64,000 bases of DNA from Streptomyces sp. NBC_01428 (GTDB lineage: Bacteria; Actinomycetota; Actinomycetes; Streptomycetales; Streptomycetaceae), in the NCBI RefSeq assembly GCF_036231965.1, contig NZ_CP109499.1:310001-374000 (forward strand), in the 5' to 3' direction. The notes under the pieces were generated by a model that had not been told where the DNA came from, did no database searches, and worked only from the letters and a program-made list of their open reading frames with translations. Position 1 is the stretch's first letter. Every line of letters starts with the position of its first letter. Shown here piece by piece: positions 63,104-64,000 of this stretch. The position numbers and the translations under genes were made by a program.

Positions 63104-63994
63104 ATGGAGAGCATGGACCAAACGTTCGATCGCTCGTCCCTGGGCGCCTTCCTGCGCACCCGCCGCTCGGCGCTGCAGCCGGAGGACGTCGGGCTGCGGC
63201 GTGGCCGGCGCCGTCGCGCCCCGGGGTTGCGTCGTGAGGAGGTGGCGGAGCTGTGCACCATGTCCGCCGACTACTTCGCCCGGCTGGAACGCGGGGACGG
63301 GCCCCAGCCGTCGGAACAGATGGTCGCCGCCATCGCCCGCGGCCTGCGTCTGACTCCGGACGAACGCGATCACCTGTTCCTGCTCGCCGGCCACCGCGCG
63401 GCACGCCGTGATCTGCGGCTCGGCCATGTGAGTCCCGGGATGATGCGGGTCATGGACGGTCTGGCGGGTGCCACCGCCCAGGTCATGGGCCCGCTGGGCG
63501 AGACACTTCTGCAGACGCCGTCCGCCGTGGCCCTGCTGGGCGACCAGACCCAGTACACCGGCGACGCCCGCAGCGCGACGTACCGCTGGTTCGCCGATCC
63601 GACGGCGCGTGAGCGGTACGACCCGCAGGAGCACGACGACACCAGCCGGGTCAACGTGGCGCTGCTGCGCGGGGCCGTCACCCGTGACGGCCCCGGTTCC
63701 CCCGCCGCGGACCTGGCGGATGTCCTGCTGCGGACCAGCGACGAGTTCGCCCGCCTGTGGGAACGCCACGAGGTCGGACTGCGGTGGAGCGAGACCAAAC
63801 GACTCGTCCATCCCCAGGTCGGACCGCTGGAGCTCTACTGCCAACTCCTGCTGGAGCCCGACCAGGGACAGTCCCTGCTCGTCTTCACCGCCACCCCGGG
63901 CACGGAGAGCCACGACAAGCTCGCGCTGCTCACCGTGCTGGGGACGGACCGGTTCGCCGCGGACCCAGGAGCACGCCCGGACCCTCCCCTCTGA
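63104..63994 (+). CDS. MmyB-type XRE family regulator
   Basis: A 296-residue regulator with an N-terminal Xre helix-turn-helix (SLGAFLRTRRSALQPEDVGL ... RAPGLRREEVAELCTMSADYFARLERGDGPQPSEQMVAAIARGLRLTPDERDHLFLLAG) and a C-terminal MmyB-like ligand-binding domain (PLGETLLQTPSAVALLGDQTQYTG, WERHEVGLRWSETKRLVHPQVGPLELYCQLLLEPDQGQSLLVFTATPG). This family regulates small metabolic and antibiotic genes in streptomycetes and may bind fatty acids. The divergent neighbour is the cold-shock-like gene. Start ATG 63104; the ATG three codons later is also possible. Confidence 0.92.
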   Translation: MESMDQTFDRSSLGAFLRTRRSALQPEDVGLRRGRRRRAPGLRREEVAELCTMSADYFARLERGDGPQPSEQMVAAIARGLRLTPDERDHLFLLAGHRAARRDLRLGHVSPGMMRVMDGLAGATAQVMGPLGETLLQTPSAVALLGDQTQYTGDARSATYRWFADPTARERYDPQEHDDTSRVNVALLRGAVTRDGPGSPAADLADVLLRTSDEFARLWERHEVGLRWSETKRLVHPQVGPLELYCQLLLEPDQGQSLLVFTATPGTESHDKLALLTVLGTDRFAADPGARPDPPL

Positions 63995-64000
63995 GACGCA

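Overview
The window looks like chromosomal DNA of a Streptomyces or close relative: very high GC with strong third-position GC bias, many GTG starts, four-base ATGA/GTGA overlaps, several starts that look leaderless, and typical families (DUF742, DUF6153, PRC-barrel proteins, M28 aminopeptidase of the S. griseus type, many TetR/LacI/LysR regulators). About 59 protein genes are called. I saw no rRNA, complete tRNA, insertion sequence, integrase or CRISPR array.

Layout. 1-6.3 kb: left-edge transglutaminase-like fragment, a phosphotransferase-MATE pair, an orphan DUF742 gene, a LacI regulator with a perfect 30-bp palindrome nearby, and a lipoprotein. 6.3-11.8 kb: a TetR regulator divergent from a four-gene molybdenum hydroxylase operon (2Fe-2S, FAD/4Fe-4S and Mo subunits of PaoABC type, then XdhC). 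11.9-15.7 kb: FAD monooxygenase/TetR divergent pair and a membrane protein/GntR operon with ATCTTGT-type operators. 15.8-25 kb: secreted M28 aminopeptidase, metallo-beta-lactamase-fold enzyme, membrane metallophosphoesterase, YpfJ-like metallopeptidase, PRC-barrel protein and a 1095-residue secreted GH31 enzyme with two carbohydrate-binding modules. 25.3-31.6 kb: FKBP, an MFS-amidase operon under a TetR-type palindrome, GNAT, DUF1772/TetR divergent pair, VOC protein. 32-43 kb: LysR divergent from an atypical IMPase-fold protein plus a reductase, a DUF1254/GAP pair, MFS, APH, GNAT, VOC, a solute-binding-like protein, HAD phosphatase and PRC-barrel protein. 43.5-49 kb: GH16 glucanase, a rifampin phosphotransferase preceded by an exact 19-bp rifamycin-associated element, and an AHSA1-ArsR-SDR operon with twin GCAAC-N5-GTTGC operators.

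The most interesting region is 49.3-57.5 kb, a compact five-gene operon closed by a 15-bp-stem terminator. It encodes (i) an 846-residue membrane protein with the carrier domain, six membrane segments and three beta-helix domains of the epsilon-poly-lysine synthetase (Pls) family but no adenylation domain; (ii) a separate NRPS with half a condensation domain, an adenylation domain and a carrier; (iii) a TauD/SyrP-like Fe(II)/2-oxoglutarate oxygenase; and (iv, v) SbnB- and SbnA-like enzymes that make L-2,3-diaminopropionate. Together they suggest a split Pls-type machine assembling a diaminopropionate-based, possibly oxidised, cationic peptide or homopolymer. The product is inference; the gene content and domain order are read from the sequence.

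57.5-64 kb: His/Met-rich lipoprotein with DUF6153 partner, EamA/MarR divergent pair, nucleotidyltransferase, a second IMPase-fold protein with altered metal motifs, a small cold-shock-like protein and a MmyB-type HTH regulator.
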